Notes under the pieces: model-generated | The model's input: only the letters and a program-made list of their open reading frames with translations | What the model was told of the DNA's origin: nothing | Databases searched by the model: none | Part shown: positions 62,097-64,000 of the stretch, piece by piece | Numbering within the stretch: the stretch's first letter is position 1 | Layout: each line of letters starts with the position of its first letter | DNA from: Nocardia niigatensis NBRC 100131 | GTDB lineage: Bacteria; Actinomycetota; Actinomycetes; Mycobacteriales; Mycobacteriaceae | Direction of reading: 5' to 3' | DNA: 64,000 nucleotides | Assembly (NCBI RefSeq): GCF_000308655.1 | Contig: NZ_BAGC01000114.1 | Location: 1 to 64,000, forward strand | Translations under genes and position numbers: made by a program

Positions 62097-62806
62097 TCGG
62101 CCGCCTCCTTGCCGTCGAGGCCGGTCATCCAGCCGTGGTCGCCTTTCGTTCGGGCCCAGCACTGTTCGACGGCCTCCACCGACGGGAAGTCGAACAGGTG
62201 CTGGATCTCAGGGGCGGTCAGGCCCATGGCCTTGCCCCACACCAGACCCCGGTCGCGGTCACCGAGCCCGGTCAGGCGGCTGCGGAAGGCGAGCCGGTCC
62301 ACCACCGAGCCGGCCACGTCCTCGGTGGAGGCCAGCACCTCCATCAGGTCCGGGCCCGCCTCGGTCACGACGGCCACCGAGGCCGCGGCCTGGAACTGGT
62401 AGAGATCGCCGGTGCGGCGGCAACGGCGGAAAAGGTCCACGAACGCGAGCACACACGCGCCGATGAAGTAGCTGCCGAGGCCGAGGCCGCTCTCGGCGTT
62501 CCAGCCGTCGCCGTCGCGGGCATTGCGGCGGAATCGCTCGAGCGCGCGGGTGACGGTCTCCTGTACGAAGTCCTCGGCGAAGCGGGTCTCCACCAGCAGG
62601 CGTTCCTGGGTGGTCGGGCGTAGCGGCATGCGTTTCTGCTCGGCGACCGAGAAAATCCAGCCGCTGCGTACCCACGGCCCCAGCACCGCCAATGCGTGGC
62701 GAACCAGATTGTCCGCCAGCAGTTTCCACGCCGGCCCCTCGAATCCAGCCTTGCGGACCAGCTCGAACAGCTCGTGTTCGGCCGCGCCTCTCTCCGGATC
62801 GGTCAT
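62093..62806 (-). CDS. sigma-70-like protein
   Basis: 237 residues from ATG 62806 (an upstream start at 62851 is possible). AEDFVQETVTRALERFRRNA resembles sigma region 2 (EDxVQETF), and GLGDRDRGLVWGKAMGLTAP with EIQHLFDF resembles region 4. The middle part GLGLGSYFIGACVLAFVDLF is known from an uncharacterised sigma-like family in actinobacteria. Function as a true sigma factor is not certain. Confidence 0.6.
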   Translation of the reverse strand: MTDPERGAAEHELFELVRKAGFEGPAWKLLADNLVRHALAVLGPWVRSGWIFSVAEQKRMPLRPTTQERLLVETRFAEDFVQETVTRALERFRRNARDGDGWNAESGLGLGSYFIGACVLAFVDLFRRCRRTGDLYQFQAAASVAVVTEAGPDLMEVLASTEDVAGSVVDRLAFRSRLTGLGDRDRGLVWGKAMGLTAPEIQHLFDFPSVEAVEQCWARTKGDHGWMTGLDGKEAAE

Positions 62807-62960
62807 GTTGTCGGTGTCCTCACCCTGCACCTCCTGATCACTGACGAACACGTTATAGCGGTGGCAAACACACCGCCTCTCTTTCAGCTAATGATCAGTA
62901 TCCGCGAAACGCGTAAATTGTTCCTTGACAGCGCATTTCATGTAAAGGCAGCATTTACAC

Positions 62961-63488
62961 ATGAGTGATTCCCGCCACGGAGACACCGCTGACGAACGCG
63001 TGGTCCTGGCAAAACTGCTGTCCACCAATGCCGAATTCGTCGCCGAGGTGCTACGCCCCAGCGACGGCAAGCCCGCCCCCTCGGTGATGGCGGCCCTGCG
63101 CGCGGCCCGCAGCCTCGACGGCGTCGTCGACGACGTTCTGCGTTCCCTGGTCCGGCAGGCCAGGGACGAGGGGCGCACCTGGGCCGAGATCGGCGAAATC
63201 TTCGGCACCTCACGCCAAGCCGCCTTCCAGCGATTCGGCGGTCCGGCTGCCGGTCTCACCATCCCGCCCGCCCCTTCCCTCCCGCCCATGCCGCAGATGC
63301 CGCCGATGCCCCAGGTGCCACCCATGCCCGAGATGCCCGACTGGCCGAATATGCCTGGCATGCCGAACATTCCGGGCCGGCCGTTCGGCGGACCCGGACA
63401 CAGGGGCGGCCGCCATGAACACGAGCAGCACCGCCCAGGTCGGCCCGGCTGGGGCCCGAACCCGGGTGACGACCAGCCCGCCGAATGA
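62961..63488 (+). CDS. HTH protein with Pro/Met-rich C-terminal repeat
   Basis: A 175-residue protein. The N-terminal half has an HTH-like segment DEGRTWAEIGEIFGTSRQAA with FQRFGG, as in small nocardial DNA-binding proteins. The C-terminal half repeats P-M-P units (LPPMPQMPPMPQVPPMPEMP) and then becomes Gly/His-rich (GGPGHRGGRHEHEQHRPGRP). Divergent from the sigma-like/EspR-like pair, 154 bp between starts. Confidence 0.72.
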   Translation: MSDSRHGDTADERVVLAKLLSTNAEFVAEVLRPSDGKPAPSVMAALRAARSLDGVVDDVLRSLVRQARDEGRTWAEIGEIFGTSRQAAFQRFGGPAAGLTIPPAPSLPPMPQMPPMPQVPPMPEMPDWPNMPGMPNIPGRPFGGPGHRGGRHEHEQHRPGRPGWGPNPGDDQPAE

Positions 63489-63699
63489 GCATCACCCGCG
63501 GCCTCGGCGTCGGTCATTCGCCTGCTGCGCGACACGGGGTGGGTGGTTTTGGCGGATCTGACCGCGGGCGCGTTAGCCTCCCGTTATCTCGACGCCGCGC
63601 CCGAACCGGACTATTCGGTCGAACCATGGGTTGTGTGGGCGCGCGTCGGCAATAATGCCGGACGCCTGCCCGATTCGCTGCCCGCCGAATGAGGAGCCC

Positions 63700-64000
63700 A
63701 TGCGCGCGCACTCCCGCCGTCATGCCATCGTGATGCTCGCGACCGCCGCCACCGCACTGCTCACCGGCGGCACCTTGGCCGCGGCGGCGCCCCCGCCGGC
63801 GAGCCTGCCCGCGCTGGGCGCGGACTTCCACTGGGGTGTGGCCTCGGCGGGGTTCCAGAACGAAGGCCATGCGCCCGACAGCAATTGGCGCCGGTACGTC
63901 GAGACGCATTCGGACTACGACCGCTACGGCGACAGCGTCGACTTCTTCGACCGGTATGCCGCCGATATCGCGCTGGCCGCGGAGCTGGGCGTGAACACCT
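63700..64000 (+). CDS. secreted family 1 glycosidase-like protein, partial
   Basis: The first 100 codons of a secreted enzyme; the rest lies beyond the window. GAGGAG is four bases before ATG 63700. The signal peptide runs about residues 1-28 (RRHAIVMLATAATALLTGGT). The mature start LGADFHWGVASAGFQNEGHA is the GH1 beta-glucosidase opening (FxWGxAxxxxQxEG), followed by YGDSVDFFDRYAADIALAAE. Confidence 0.8.
   Translation, partial: MRAHSRRHAIVMLATAATALLTGGTLAAAAPPPASLPALGADFHWGVASAGFQNEGHAPDSNWRRYVETHSDYDRYGDSVDFFDRYAADIALAAELGVNT

Noticed and set aside
1..64000. CRISPR array
   Set aside because: No evenly spaced direct repeats or cas-like genes were seen anywhere in the window.

Overview
The window reads as chromosomal DNA of a high-GC mycolic-acid actinomycete, most likely Nocardia or a close relative. 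The signs are uniformly GC-rich third positions, an MspA-type outer-membrane porin, a Ddn-like F420 oxidoreductase, an EspR-like regulator, a conservon, an Eis-type acetyltransferase, WXG100-like proteins and an actinobacterial LexA box. This assignment is inference from gene families; no rRNA or tRNA gene was found.

Layout. 1-4.2 kb: TetR regulator, beta-lactamase-fold hydrolase, GT39 membrane glycosyltransferase. 4.2-11.1 kb: a decayed FAD monooxygenase gene split by a 5488-bp Tn3-family transposon (4646-10133; 45-bp perfect inverted repeats; target duplication GCCTC). Its transposase is frameshifted and it carries TetR, ABC-transporter, ABM and tyrosine-recombinase genes. 11.1-13.2 kb: gene fragments plus a SnoaL/WYL pair. 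13.4-18.5 kb: ordinary genes (dinB with an SOS box, HugZ-like protein, class II amidotransferase, Ddn-like protein, epoxide hydrolase). 18.5-34.3 kb: an accessory region with an integrase, a DUF262/DUF1524 nuclease broken by a stop codon, an IS3 element, a type VII-like effector locus with a papain-like peptidase, a broken integrase, an ATPase-DUF234 gene, a GIY-YIG gene and two copies of the end of a DUF2637 gene followed by the same 28-bp palindrome. 34.6-38.1 kb: an esterase-like protein, an MspA porin, a small membrane protein and an NDH-2-like flavoprotein.

38174-43540 is a second Tn3-family transposon (57-bp inverted repeats, target duplication TAACA). It carries a serine resolvase with a res-like site, a TetR-controlled SDR / MBL-hydrolase / alpha-beta-hydrolase operon, and a transposase gene reduced to its two ends by an in-frame deletion. 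It looks like a non-autonomous catabolic transposon. 43.6-47.7 kb holds an ArsR-SRPBCC-RibD-like run and small genes.

47.8-54.2 kb is the most interesting locus: a tightly packed five-gene operon of a 2-deoxy-scyllo-inosose synthase-like sugar-phosphate cyclase, a BtrR-like DegT aminotransferase, an Eis-like N-acetyltransferase, a cytochrome P450 and a DHA2 exporter, with a divergent XRE/MmyB-type regulator. It resembles a minimal aminocyclitol pathway without glycosyltransferases. 56.3-59.1 kb is a complete conservon (cvnA-D order). 59.6-64 kb has a broken substrate-binding-protein gene, an aldo/keto reductase, a sigma-like/EspR-like pair, a Pro/Met-rich HTH protein and the start of a secreted family 1 glycosidase.

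Frameshifts and stop codons are concentrated in mobile or accessory genes and are rare in the ordinary genes, which suggests real decay, though individual indels could be sequencing errors.
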